This document shows positions 32,066-44,428 of a stretch of DNA of 64,000 nucleotides, in pieces. Where the stretch lies: NCBI GenBank assembly GCA_010909165.1, contig VJWM01000204.1, forward strand, positions 62,001-126,000. Reading direction: 5' to 3'. The stretch's first letter is position 1. Every line of letters begins with the position of its first letter. Made by a program: the position numbers and the translations under genes. This DNA is from Anthoceros angustus (taxonomy: Eukaryota > Streptophyta > Anthocerotopsida > Anthocerotales > Anthocerotaceae). Under the pieces are notes generated by a model that saw nothing but the letters and a program-made list of their open reading frames with translations, did no database searches and was not told the origin of the DNA.

Positions 32066-34306
32066 TCAAGGAACAGATCTGAGGGAAACGCCAGAGGCGT
32101 TGAAGTTCGTAGGGGCCACGGGCTTCACTGACCGGCCTTGCAGGAGCAGATACCCCCACCTATCCTGAAGCAAGTAAACCAGGGAGAAGAAGGCAAGCTG
32201 CACCGAGAAGAGCACATTGAAGGTGCGGATGCTTGTCCGGAAAATCAGCTCGTACACATGCATGCCGATAAAGATGTTGACGAATCCTAGAATCACGGCA
32301 CCTGTGCCCAGAATCCAGTGGAGGCCATACCAGAAGGGCCGGGGACCACTCCCGCTGCAAATTGAAATTGCATTCGACAACATGCAACTTGTCAAATTCC
32401 TCTTCAACACTCATCAATGCTTCAAATTCGGGAAGGGAGAAGATCTTCAGACTTACAAGCGGGGACGGATCAAGCCCACGAAACATTGGAGCCACATGGC
32501 GATGAGCAAAGCTAAGCCCAGTCTCTGATGTGTGAACCGGAAATTCAAACCGAATTTGTCCAGCGCAATCCCTCCACCGACTGTGCCCAGAGTGATGCCC
32601 AAAATCTGCAGCCGACACCACAGCGAGTTAAACATCCCAGTCATGATCACCTCGCTAGCTAACAGAGAGCGCAGAGCACCACAGCGTACTAAAATGGTGA
32701 TTGCCTACCTGTGTGATGATATGTCCATATCGCAGTGCATGCAGCGAATTGGACACCTTGATTCCATCATGCCGCAGGTGCTTGGAGAAGCGGATTATGA
32801 TAATGCCCAGCGGCATGAGAACGCCGAAGGAAGCCCACATCAGAAACCCATGAACCATGGGCCAATACGTTGGCGACTGCAGCAGCCAACGTTAACAGAA
32901 CCTGTCAATCAATCTGCAGAGCACAATTCTTCTTGAAAACATACATCTACACAGGAAGGACATACAACTCCTCCTTCCCACACCGACGAGCATAGCGACA
33001 TCTTACCATGACTCCTGTTGATAAAACCAGTGAGGCAGCCAAAATTTGCTTTCTCACTGCAGCTTTCCTCACGAACAGGAATCACAAGCAGGGAAGAGGG
33101 GAAGCAAAGGCAAGCAACTGTATCCCGCTCCCCGGGCGAATGAGCGACCTAAGAGTGGAGGATTCGTGAATGGGGAATCAAAATCTAGAGAAGACGAGTT
33201 CACGACCGCAAAATGTGGGCAGCATGAGTCCAGGACGGCACTCTACTCAGCACGTCACGCTCACAGACTCTCGATTACTTCCGCACATCCGGTGCCGCTG
33301 GTTCTGCACACGACCGGAACTTGGACATGCCACCTCCTATCTTCCCTGAAGGGATGTGACTCCAAGAACCCACGAGCTACGAATGCAACATCTACCAAGT
33401 GGCCCTTTCCTTATACACGTTCTTTTCCCTATGCTGCTAATATTCCAAGCCACTCGTCTCTCTGGACCTGCAGTTTCCTTGTGCCATCTTTTACATAGCT
33501 GTCTTTACCCCACTTCACTGTCACTGTTACCCCTCACTGGCTCTCGTGTCATATTGTCAATGTCAGTCCTCGGAGCATGCTCTGCCACGCTGCCAGACGT
33601 CGACCATGATTGACCACACTAACAAAATGGCCCAAAACCCTAAACCATCCATCAGCTTACACGCTTCACATGCACAGAATAGTTTGTGGCTCGTCGTGAG
33701 TCGTGACTTCACATCACACTATTAACGACCTCCAATGACCCTCACGCCCTTTGGCAGACAAGTCGAGGGGAGTCTAGGTTTGTAAGGCTCACACATCAAT
33801 GCAGAAAAAAACAGCCGGCAGAGAGAGATGCGCGCAGGCGGGCTCTGGAACTTCCTAAATTAGGTTACCGGTTCCCCGTACCTTTGGACTCCGTGCACCA
33901 AGCTTATTAGCTTCACCAATTGTTCCAGGCAACAGACGCACACACAAAACAAGCTTCACGTCATTCAGCTATTCCACAGCAGCTTTGCGAGTCTCGCACG
34001 GATCTCAGGAAGGTAGCTCGGACAAGTCTCTCTCAGTGTGGTGAGCAGTGCGGCCATTCACAGCACTAGAGAACAATTCTCGGTCGATCTCGGCAACGCC
34101 AAATCTTGCTATCGCAGAGGGAAATCAGAGGGACAAAATTTCAGAGACGCACGTACCGTCTGCTTAGACACCGCCTTCAAAGAATAGGTCGCTCCCGCAG
34201 CAGGGGCTTGGAAGCTGCTTGGACCTGTTGTGGATTGCGCGAGAACAGCTGTCACCGCAATGCTCCAAAACACGATCTTCAGGTGCATGCTGCTCGGAAT
34301 TCCCAT
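32066..34306 (-). CDS. Cytochrome b561 / ferric-reductase transmembrane protein, 4 exons
   Basis: Exons on the - strand: 34306-34157, 32876-32709, 32605-32457 and 32354-32066, all GT/AG, joining to 251 residues. A signal peptide follows the start (MHLKIVFWSIAVTAVLAQ). There is a short luminal stretch, then the b561 helices with the four haem-ligand histidine positions in order: MVHGFLMW, SLHALRYGH, FTHQRLGLAL and GLHWILGTG. The family matches the plant DOMON-less proteins of the At2g30890/At4g18260 type, of about 250 residues. These are membrane haem proteins thought to move electrons, probably from ascorbate, across a membrane. Intron 1 is long (1280 bp, 32877-34156). The start could also be the Met at 34288, six codons later, which puts the signal peptide directly at the N-terminus. 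Confidence 0.92.
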
Positions 34307-35352
34307 CTTGCGGAAGGGAATTCTGCACCGGATCTCCCAGCTGAGCGACAATCCTCCTCCGTATGACGAATTCCTTCCTGCCTCGCTGCCTTCCTGCCAA
34401 GCCATGTACCAGAGCGTCACTTCGCTGTCTTCCAGCGCCGGCCATGTTAGCAGGTTGAGCGCAGAAGGTGCCTCATCGTAATCAGGTGCATCAGCATCAC
34501 ATTCTCGAATTCACCTCACAATGTTCCGCGAGATTCTTGTAGGAAGGCGATGGAGTAAGACGCTGCCTGCTTGTGACGCAGATCCTGAACGCAGGATGGC
34601 CGGGAAGGTGGAGAAAAGAGCCGCACAGGACCTGAGAGTTTTCACTTGCAAAACATCGAAGGTAGGGATGCAAATTGCAATGCTGAGCTATCTGGGGATT
34701 TGCTCAGACGCCCGAGAACAAGAGAAACCTCTGCATATATAGACTAGAACATTGATGAGCTATCTCGATGCTTATTTCCCGAGCTCGAGGAGTTCATGGG
34801 AACTCGGGCCGAGGTGAATCGGTGAATCGGGCCGCGGTTTGTTAATACTATGACGTTTTTATGCAATGGGCAGAGCCTTCCCCACACCCCCACACGGCGT
34901 CGTCGTCAGCCCATAATAAACTTCCGGTTGGCAGGTTAGGAGACGGGGACGGGAGGGCTCATGAGGTAGTTGCATGAGTTTCACCACACGCCTTCCTTAC
35001 ACCGAGGAACTTATACCAGCATTGAAATTCGCACCTAAAACTTGGCCGATAGATGGCCTTATTAGGAAAAAGGCAATCCGAACTCCCATGCCTACCTACC
35101 GAAGGGTACGAAGCCTTTAAAAAACAAAAGAAAAGGAGAATATGAAACACATTCTGAAGTAGGGGATAATGATCATTAGTAAGTGCGAAAAATATTGTTT
35201 GTAATACAAAGCAAGTAGGAAAGAGACCGTGAAGCTGATTAGGAAAGAAAATACCACTCGTTACCCCATTAGTGAGAGGGGCTCTCACAATTTATTGCTT
35301 TTTATTCAAATCGCTGATGGAAAGGCATAGAGCGCATGTAGCTCATCGGATA
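34307..35352. other. Gene-free stretch upstream of cytochrome b561
   Basis: Likely promoter and 5' UTR of the cytochrome b561 gene, then unassigned sequence. No other gene is visible. Confidence 0.45.
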
Positions 35353-35480
35353 GAGCGTCTTTCCATATCACAACCCTTGACATCGGAACCAAGTTTCGGA
35401 AGCATAGAATTGAATCGAGCGTCTTTCCATATCACAACCCTTGACATCGGAACCAAGTTTCGGAAGCATAGAATTGAATC
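35353..35480. repeat. Perfect 64-bp tandem duplication
   Basis: Units 35353-35416 and 35417-35480 are identical and begin GAGCGTCTTTCCATATCAC. Confidence 0.97.
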
Positions 35481-35816
35481 TCGAGGGCTACCGCAAACCA
35501 TCCACTTTCTCCGAAGCCTTCGACCACTTCATCTAAATGATAGTAGAAAAGATTATGTATGCACGGGAGCTCCTTGAGGTCATCTCATCTGCAATCCTCA
35601 ATAGCATGAAACAAGATCATGCCATAAAAAAGCTTGCTATGGCCAAAGCTTTCTTGTCAAGTGGTATGACACGCATACACTGTCGGGCCATTCTCTTGGT
35701 TAGGACCAAAAGCGAGCGCCGGCGCCCTGGCGCATGGAAGCCAAAAAACTAAAGTGAAACATTGGCAGGGTTTCCGGATCTCACCTTCCCAGCAACCGTC
35801 GTTTGAAACCGAGCAA

Positions 35817-38121
35817 TCATGTCGTCGTTGAGTGCAAAGGATATTCCTTCCTCACTTCCTCGAAAGATGAGCACTCCAAATGTTTAGCCATGGCCACTTG
35901 GATAACATGCAGTTTCTTTCTTGAAGTAATTTCGTCCTCCATTCCTTTGAGATCCAGGATGCCTGTCAATACCTTCCTGTTGCCATAACAAGAATCTGTT
36001 GTCCACATTCACCCGTTGGTATAACTGGAATGATTTCCAGGGTTTCGCGAGCATGTCTTTCGGCTTGAAATACACTGTTTCCACGTGCTTGGGATCATCT
36101 GTGACTTTCCTTTTCCTTCCCTTCTTCTTTGGTGCCGGTATGTGCTTCTACTGTAACTACTTTGCTTCCCACTTGGAAAAGATCTTATCAATATTATCCC
36201 ATACCTTGCCCTCCTGCTTCGAGATGCATAATATGTGTGTCATGTTATCCACTTTGTTCTGCTTGTAGACGTCATCTTCGCGCCCTTCATCATCTTCAAT
36301 TAATCCAAGAACCTTATAGAGATTGAACTTCCAGGACATTGTCATCTGCACTCCATCACGACGCGCAATAAGAAGCTCATCCCGTAAATACCTAACCTGT
36401 TCAATAAAAGACATTTTCTTCCGCTTGTCAGACATGGTGTTATGGTCAGTCGCAAGAACTCTCATCTCCGGCACCGTAAGCCCACAGTATACATGCGCTT
36501 CTACATATTGAAGACGGGACTTCCCCGGAGCAATATTGGCCAAGTGCTTCATAGCAGCATATGTGTGGTTCCCCCCAAGGACGCCCATAATATATTTCTT
36601 GGCCCTTAATTTCTTCCAGTCCAACTTGCTAATATCAGACCCCGGGTCAATCATGCCGTGGCGACCCTTCTTCAATCCTTCCCTTGAATAACTCGGCTAG
36701 GTAGTTTGACCATGCCTCGTCTACCCTCCTGATTTGGGCATCTGGTGTAATATAAGATGCGGGCTTCAAATTCTCAAGCTTTACGATCATCTCGAACAAC
36801 TTTCTTTGAATATGCAGAGTCCCTGATTATTGTCAATAGGTCTGATTCCCGAATGGCATCTTCAAGTCTTTCCTCATCTGTCCGCACATGGACAGTCGCT
36901 ATGTTATCCTGATGGGCTTCACTCCCTGTATCCTTCCTGGACTTTTTCTTTCTCTTCCCCCCAGATGCAGCCTCGCTCTGTGATCGACTAGTATGACCTG
37001 TTGCATCGTTCCCACCATGCCTTCCTTTCCTACTCGAGTCCCCTGTCTCCATACCCTCGGATCTGGCGGACACCGCAGGTTCTTCAATGGGAGCTCGCAC
37101 TCGCCCGCCCACCTGCTCAGCCACCGTCTCTCCCGCAACAATGGCATGGGCGTCCGCAATTGGCCTCATCAGATGGGCCGAGTTCACTATCTGCACTTGG
37201 CCCGTTGGGCCATCCTGGGCCCCGCTCGCCAGTGGGCTGACTCGGTTGGGACATTTCCCTCCTATCTTTGGATGGCCGGATTAGTAATCTTCCCGCATAT
37301 TGTCGTAATTAGTGCCCTTGCTTGCTGAGCATCCTGCAAAACATAAAAGGATGGAGAAAGGCAAGAAAGAATCCACATGTTTTAGAAACCAACATACCAC
37401 GATCTGCATCAAGGGACTTGAAAACCTTATTACAAATTCATACTTACAGTTGGCTGACGCATAGCATTTCTGAAAGCCTCCACCAGGTTTGGAGGACTGC
37501 ATTTCTTGCTTTGGAAGCCATGTAGGCTAACCTCATAAGCCTTGTACATGGTTTCGTCTTCAATTATCCGATCAAACAGCAAAGGCTTTGTTGTGCAGAG
37601 CATTTGAAACACAGGCTCCCCTCCATCCATATCCACAGTCGCCCACAGAACCCAGCCAGCCCTGGCTCTTTGGTTTGGCAAGGCCCCTTGAACCCTACGA
37701 TCCACAATTTCAGGAGTGGAGTCCAAAAATTGTTCTCCTCCAAAGGCTCCTCATCCTGAGTCAACATCTAATCTTTCTCCAGCAAAACATGGGCCTCCAC
37801 CTTGTTCCCCAACCGCCGTATGGCAACAGTGTCCTCGTAGTTAAATGGAGTTGGAATAGGCGCTGGCACTGATTGCCTATGGGGTCTCTTCCCTCGGTCT
37901 CCTCCCTGGGCCGCCTTCTCCTTCATTGTGCTAGCCTTCCCAGACGTTAGGCTACTCGATTTCCCATGCCCAATCGACAGTGCACCTCCAGGGCTAGTGC
38001 TTGATGGCCTGGGTTGTAGCTGCGCCCCTCCACTGGAGGTAGTCCGCACGCCTTCTCCAACATCCACACAAATTCCATCCGCATCCTTCTTCTTGCTGGG
38101 GGATTTCTTTGCTTTGGGCAT
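35817..38121 (-). pseudogene. ParB/sulfiredoxin-fold-like gene, decayed, with introns
   Basis: On the - strand. A first exon (38121 to about 37768, MPKAKKSPSKKK) is basic and Ser-rich. A second block (37726-37440) ends at a donor-like CAACT|GTAAGTATG, and an acceptor TTTTGCAG lies near 37332. A basic, disordered region follows (37196-36774), then the best conserved part (36675-36157, 172 residues): LGGNHTYAAMKHLA, YVEAHVYCGLT and MRVLATDHNTMSDK. That is the layout of a ParB-like nuclease fold (GxHR-type motif, then a late helix ending in xxN). Similar domains occur in scattered eukaryotic proteins, probably of transposon origin. Frameshifts between blocks (for example near 36670 and 37750) make it a pseudogene or a gene with missed exons. 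It stands divergently to the DUF7869-type gene at 38.7-42 kb. Confidence 0.45.
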
Positions 38122-38690
38122 CGGGTCGGGATGTGCGCCTCGTTCTCCACGTTCCTTCCCTGCGTCTTAGCTTGCCATCCTCAAGAGATTAGATACAATC
38201 GCCATAGGAAGCGGGCGCAATTCAAAGAAGGAATCGGCACAAAGAAGGAAATTTGCGAGCAGAAGGGGAGGGCCATCTGACTATGTGAATCGCGTGAGAG
38301 GAAATGGCGGAGGATTACAGCGTGGTGAAGTCGCGTCTTTGGGAGGAGCGCCAAAAGTCCTTTTTGAGGCTCTTGGGCGCCGCCAGTCCGTCTGCGCTCG
38401 AAGCGTCTCTCTCGGGTTACTCTCCACTTGAGAAAGTATGGCGGTTCGGGTCACGTCATACACATGTCTTGGCAACCTAACCATAAATGTCAATTAAGGA
38501 ATGATTACATGGAAAACCATTTATAGGACCCTAAGTCAAAAAAGTACATGTGAACCCCAATGCCGAGAAAACAATGAAGAGGCGGTGTGCCTTGCGCCAA
38601 GATCTACCGGTGAAGATCTTTCGGTTTATTTGCTCATAATGGCATTTCCACCTTACCTTGATGTCGCCTATCATACCACGCTGATGAGTG
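38122..38690. other. Spacer between two divergent decayed genes
   Basis: No gene. If the two flanking genes belong to one element, this would be their shared promoter region. Confidence 0.35.
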
Positions 38691-41600
38691 AGACCATATT
38701 TCGATAGAGGTGCGGAGTCCTCGCGGCGACAATGTTGCGCGCCACACACATCGAGTCGAAGAGGTCGAGTTTTCGTCCACAAAGTTCATTCCTCGCCGTT
38801 TGTGCGATCAAGGAACATGTACTTGAGAACAAGTGTTGGGTTTGCATCATTCTCGGTCTCTCGTCATGTAATGACGACATTGATGTTGTTGCGGAGGAGC
38901 GGTGAGGAAGAGGGGTCTTTGATTTCGGATGGTGAGACTCTCTGTGAGGAGCCAAGGATGGTGGTTGAATGGGGCCCCGGCCTTCCCGATCATGAGCAAC
39001 GAAAACGAGTCCGAACTCCGGAAGGTTAGTTTGCCTTCAACAAGCGACTTGTTTGCGGTGAAGACAATGTTGTGGCGAATAGTCCACCCCATCCGTGGTA
39101 TTCCATCTCATGCACACGCACAGTGGTATTGCGGTAATGCTCGTCGCCATCGACAAGCGTCCTCTCCGGCATTCGCGTGGGGTGCCCATGACCCCGTGAA
39201 CTTGAACTTATATCGCCATTGATGGGAATCCGCATCCAAGACACGAAGGAAGGGAGATGGGGTGCGATCCCGTCGTGGTTTGTTCCGCCAAGGAGCGATG
39301 CGAGGATGAGGGAGTTCCACAAGCAAATGATCCGTGGTGAGGATGGGATGATGACTTTGTTCACCCTCCTCCGGTGCATCCGGAACATTCCATCCCAAGC
39401 CTTTAAGTGAGACATTGATGACAACAAAGCTTTCGGGCAGCGCGGCAGGCGGCGTGAGGTGTCTTTGCAAAAATGCGGAGAAGGTGGCAGACTTTCTTAA
39501 ACCGTGTTGCAACCAAATGTGCATGCGAGGTTGACCAAGCAAGGCCTTGAGAACAGCGATATAGGTTCCTCACAATGTGCGAGGAGGCGAGACATTTCTT
39601 CAAAGCCTCGTACATCGGGACCCGAGTCAAACTAACAAAGAAAGAGTTTTACGCATGTTATGGGATCGGTTCCTCTGTTGTTGTGAAGGCCTTCAAGAGT
39701 ATATTGTATGGGGCTATGATCGAGGAGGCGAAAGGGAGGGTCATGAGGAATGCCCGTGGGATAGTGTTCGAACCAACCCAATTCATCCCGTCTCATGCAC
39801 TTGGTGCTCTAGCGTGGATGGATAATGCTTTTTACATTCATGGTGAAAAGACTTCGAGAGCGTGTATATACACACGACACCTATAAAAAGTTGGAGATAT
39901 GGGCATTGTATAAACGGCAATGTCAAAGCTCAGTCTGCGTTGTGACGTCTGGTGGTTTTTGAAGTTATGGAAATCTAACTTCAGCCAAGTGAAGATTCCC
40001 AAATCCAACAGTTCTCGACCGCTCAATATGTCTTGAGGTTAAAGACCACCATTCGAATACAACTCGGAAGGTTGATCAAGGTAGATATCACTCACCACTA
40101 GTACAACCCATCTGAGTGGGAGGAGTTTTTGAGTTCATCCCATAGTTCGCCGAATGAGCGGTGGTAGATGGTTCGAACAGTGTCGGAGGGTGGGCGCGGC
40201 CGCCCGGCCCCTCGGATGGTGATTTGAAGTTGCGAGTACCATGTTTGAAACTTGATGTCCTTGTTCATGGATGGCCCCAGGTTGTAGGTTTGATTGGTCG
40301 AGTTTGTAGGCCGGCCGGGCGCCCGGCGCCGGCGCCCAACCTTCAAACTCGCCAACCATAATATATGACCTAGAAGGTGGACGTTTTGTAGATTTTAGAT
40401 TGGGAAGATGGTAAATGTATGTGTGAAGAGGTGATAGTCCACGACATCGGTTTGTTGTATGCAATGGGTTTCATGGATTACATCTTCGCTTGTGGTGTGG
40501 AAGAAGCGTGTTTGTATGTGTGAAATTGGGAACGTGAAACTTGGAAGGATGTGAACTTGGAGCGTGTTTGGTGGGCGAGAAAAATATCGAGCGCGTTAGA
40601 GGCACACGTCGGCAGAGGAGGCGGGAAAAATGGCAAAACACCGTGAAAAGAGTTCTGAGGGCGGATAAGTACATGCTCCTCGCTATAGACTAATGGACCA
40701 AGAAGACCGAGATTCCACACTGCGTTGGCCAAAGAATCTTGATGAGGTGTGTATACATGCACGTGGTGGGTTGCATGATCCACAATTATCGTCTGTGACA
40801 GAGTGTTTTTGCACTATGCCAATTTGAGGAACGATGCGAATCGACAATCGAGGATTATTCAAGATGTTATTCTTAATTATAAAGGAGTGCTACCCAAAGT
40901 GCTCTATTTGCAACAACACTTGCGGAAAACAAGAACCAGCTGTTGTTTGCGTGTTTGAACATGCTAGTTGATATGGGAACTTTTCGGAAGGTGAAGGTTG
41001 GGTTCCTCCTTGTTGGGCACACTCACGACCAAATCGACCGATGTTCTCTTGCTTTTCCAAAAGCTTGAAGCACAAGGAGGCACACACTCTTCCGCGTTGG
41101 CGACATCTTGGTTCATGCATACACGCCTACACCGGAGATCAAAGTTTTGCGGAGGTCCGGACTTGGTCATATGTATGGCCGATTAGACAAGCGATGGTCG
41201 AGCATATTCATCGGTGAGAAAATTGAACAACTTATCTTTCCAAACGGTTTAAAATCACCAGAGAAGACAAACGGGGTAGGCTGATAATTAGGAGCAAGCA
41301 ATATTCGACATCGATGTATTGGGAAGCAGAAGCCGGGTTGGAGTTTTTGAAATTTGTCCCTCCAACGACCGCATTTGCGGTATCGGCCCTCGGGCTCGAG
41401 ACAAGAAAGGGAGGCGGGGTTATCTCCGGAAGGAGTGGCACATTTGAGGCGGAGTGCAGCCGCGGCCATATGTGTGGAAGAATATGGATGGTGGGAAGCA
41501 TTCTGGTGGACCAAGAAGAAATCGCAATAATCGTGGAGAACAACATTGGGCTCGCACTAGAAGTGGTGGAAATGGTTCTCTCGGGCGAATCGGAAGAAAG

Positions 41601-42010
41601 CGCAACCACTCCAAGTTCCCGATGAAGCTATCCTAGAGGCGTTGCTAAGAGAACTCCCCAACGGATATGTACTTGGGGCCTTCGGTTGGGAAGGCGGCGA
41701 GAAATCGTTGCATGGAGATGTAAAAGACATAAAGGAAGGGATGTTCATCGCGTACCTTGTACCGATACGCATAATCGGCCTTCGGATTGGGAAGATGTCG
41801 GTGAGGTTGGATGTGGAAGAGCCTCATTTCGTTCATCGCACAGATCGAGCATGATGCATATGAAGGCGGTCGTGGAAGAATATGTGATTCGACCCATCCG
41901 ACAATTTGGGATTGGAAGGAAAAGGGTGGGAAGGCAAATTTCGAAGAATGTTCAAGAAGTCTTCATCAATAAAACTATCATCTTGTATTATGGGTTCGTT
42001 TGAATTCGTA
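38690..42010 (+). pseudogene. DUF7869-type (transposase-like) gene, decayed
   Basis: Read in several frames on the + strand. There is a FYACYGIGSSVVVKAFKSI block in a 103-residue ORF at 39575-39886, a MDQEDRDSTLRWP-like block near 40690, a NDAN-TIE-like block near 40830, and a clear NKNQLLFACLNMLVDMGTFR followed by KVGFLLVGHTHDQID at 40926-41038. The order DGMDQ, ENKN, VGHTHxxID is characteristic of the DUF7869 family, found in many copies in seed-free plants, oomycetes and algae and thought to be of transposon origin. Stops and frameshifts occur throughout. The downstream ORFs (41314-41625, 41642-41854) probably continue the same protein but lack known motifs. Element ends were not found. 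Confidence 0.55.
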
Positions 42011-42949
42011 AACATCTCTATTCCATTGACAAAAAGCGATCGAGGATAAGTTGAATGAATTGCGGGCTTCATCGAGCGGCCAAAGAAAGTGCACGAAGAT
42101 ACGGTGGTGAGGACATCGGGCCCTTGGACATGGAAGGTGTCAATTCGGGAGATGAGTGAAAAGATGTATGAAGTGGAGGCAAACATCGGTGGACATCGGT
42201 AACAAGAGGGTTTACTCTCGCCGTCGCGCCAAGTGTTAGGGTCAAAGTGGGGAGCTCGCGTTAGTGATAGGGGAATCATTGCTATCATTCGGTGATGGAA
42301 GTTGAAGAAGTTGGAGTCACTTCCACGGCCGTAGGTTGCGATCGGCGACATGGACAAATGGCATGGCCGTGGGCGCCGCCATTTTTCACCATGTAGCATG
42401 GAAACCGCTTTTCCGCATCCCCTATTGTACATTTTGTTCGAACTATATAACCCATCCGCATGCATGCCTAAATCCTAAATCGTGGAAATTGATAGTTCGG
42501 CGCCACGGCTTCTTGCCAAAACAAAGACTATGGGTTCGGCGGACGGTTCGGAAAGAAGCACCATTCTTTACCAATGATGGATGAAGATTGCGCAATGTCT
42601 TCAAAAGACCTTGTTTATTTAGAATGCCTCAACAACCCGTTCCCTTTTGTCCTTCCGAGTACTTATGGTAAGCAAACATGGGTCGTATTATGCCAAATTC
42701 GATGGCGAACTCGCCCTAACCCCTTTGTGTGATGGAGCCACTGCTTCGGACGTCGATTCCATCCATTATCCACCCTTATTTTCAGGCTTTTTGGGAGCGA
42801 TGGTGCCCAAAGGAATTGCATGCGACCCATCCCAAACCCCCTTCCGACCATATTTGGATGAAAACCCCCTTAGTGTATATTAACCCCCTTCAAGGATTAT
42901 CATGTTATACCTTACTATGAATATATTCATGTCAAGGGCTAATATGAAT
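42011..42949. other. Gene-free stretch
   Basis: No coding pattern or structured repeat was recognised. It may be the distal part of the DUF7869-type element. Confidence 0.4.
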
Positions 42950-43210
42950 AGACCCTTCACAGAGGACAAGCTGAGATCAAAGTTTGTCCTTTAGATATCT
43001 ACAATACAAGAGTGTTGTGAGGAAGCCAAAGCTATGACTCAGAAAGTAACGTGTGAGGATTTTGCATGTTGTTCTCGTGGGGAGAGTGTGTTTGTGCCAC
43101 AACATGCAAGCTACTCTCGTCTTTTCTTATTAGTTAGCACCTATATTACTGTAAATTTATTTTTCTTGGTTGTCTGTAGAGGAAGTGCTCATGCGAATGC
43201 AAGTGCTAAC
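42950..43210 (+). repeat. Dispersed repeat, inverted partner of 1975-2250
   Basis: Same repeat family as 1975-2250, in opposite orientation, about 41 kb away. Shares TGTTGTTCTCGTGGGGAGAG and the flanking blocks in order. Confidence 0.6.
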
Positions 43211-43739
43211 CTTGTGTGACAAAGGGGTCTCCACATGCAATACAACCTCTTATTAATCAAGTACCAAAAAGTGTCACTTGGTGTTCTCACTTTCAATCTA
43301 CTAATAACGAACATGTTATACATTCTCCATCTGAACTTTATGCTACACACCACAATGAAAGTCATGTGAGAGATGTTGTGATCAAATAAGCTCTACGCAT
43401 TTGAAGTTCAAGATTGTGAGATTACAACTTTCTATCATGAAACTACCACTATCTGTCATAATAGGTGAGATGTATGAGAAGCATCTACAATACAAATGTT
43501 ATGTACCATGTGAAACTCCGCCGAGTCCAACGGTTTTGCACACCTAGAAACTACAAGTTTGACAAACTTTACTTGAGCTGAAGAATGAATAACATTGATT
43601 TCTTGTTGTGACACATGTTGAAAGAAAAGAAGTTGCTTGGACTTCTCGACGAAGTGTATCTCAGTTTGATTTCGCCCAATCGGATGGTCCAAGACCCCAC
43701 ATGGTTTTTGACCTGTGTTATCACCCTTCCCCTTTGTCA

Positions 43740-44240
43740 TTAGACAGTCGTGAGTGCCTTGGTGAGGACGTCTGCCGTCATTTGTTCCATAGGCCATTAT
43801 ATAACTTCAAATTTTCCGTCCTCTACCACTTGCTTGATAAAGTGGAATTGGACTTCTATACGTTTCGTTCTCGCATGGAACTTTGGGTTGTAAATGAGTG
43901 CTATGGCACTTTAATTGTCGCAACAAAGCGTCCTTGGTATTTGTTGTGCTTCTCCAAGTTCGGATAGTTGTAGAAGCTGCCAAAGACCGTCTTTGCAGGC
44001 ATGTGTGAGCGAGCAATATTCATCTTCGGTTGAACTGAGTGCCACCACATGTTGTCTCATACTGCTCTAACTAGTGGCTGTTCTGAGTCCGAGCAAATAA
44101 GCATAGCTACTTGTGCTCTTCCTGTCATCGGCATTCCCTGCCCAATCAGCATTGCTATATCCCTCAAGTTGTAGAGGCTCACCTCGCTTAATAGACGACT
44201 AGTATAAGAGACCACTGTTAGGAGTATAGTGGCTCGCAAG
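43740..44240 (-). pseudogene. Copia RNase H and pol C-terminus
   Basis: Fragments read YSNADWAGNADDRKSTS near 44100-44150, ALSSTEDEYCSL near 44030 and MTADVLTKAL near 43770, the usual end of Copia pol. Stops and frameshifts are present. Confidence 0.75.
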
Positions 44241-44428
44241 TATTTGAATACCCGCTTAGCGGCCTTCCAATGGGCCTATGTCGGAGCTGTTGGAAATTGA
44301 GATAAAACTCCCACTGAAAATGCGAGGTCTGGTCTTGTGCATACCATAAGGTACATCAAGCTCCCAATTGCTGAAGAATATGGTAGCTCATTGTTGTCGG
44401 AGGTAGGTGCTTCAAATTGTTGGTCTTG

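Noticed and set aside
43320-43450. Left LTR of the Copia element
   Set aside because: A TGTATAAC start after a purine-rich stretch is visible on the - strand, but it does not match the right LTR (TGTGAA...TTCACA), so no LTR pair is claimed.
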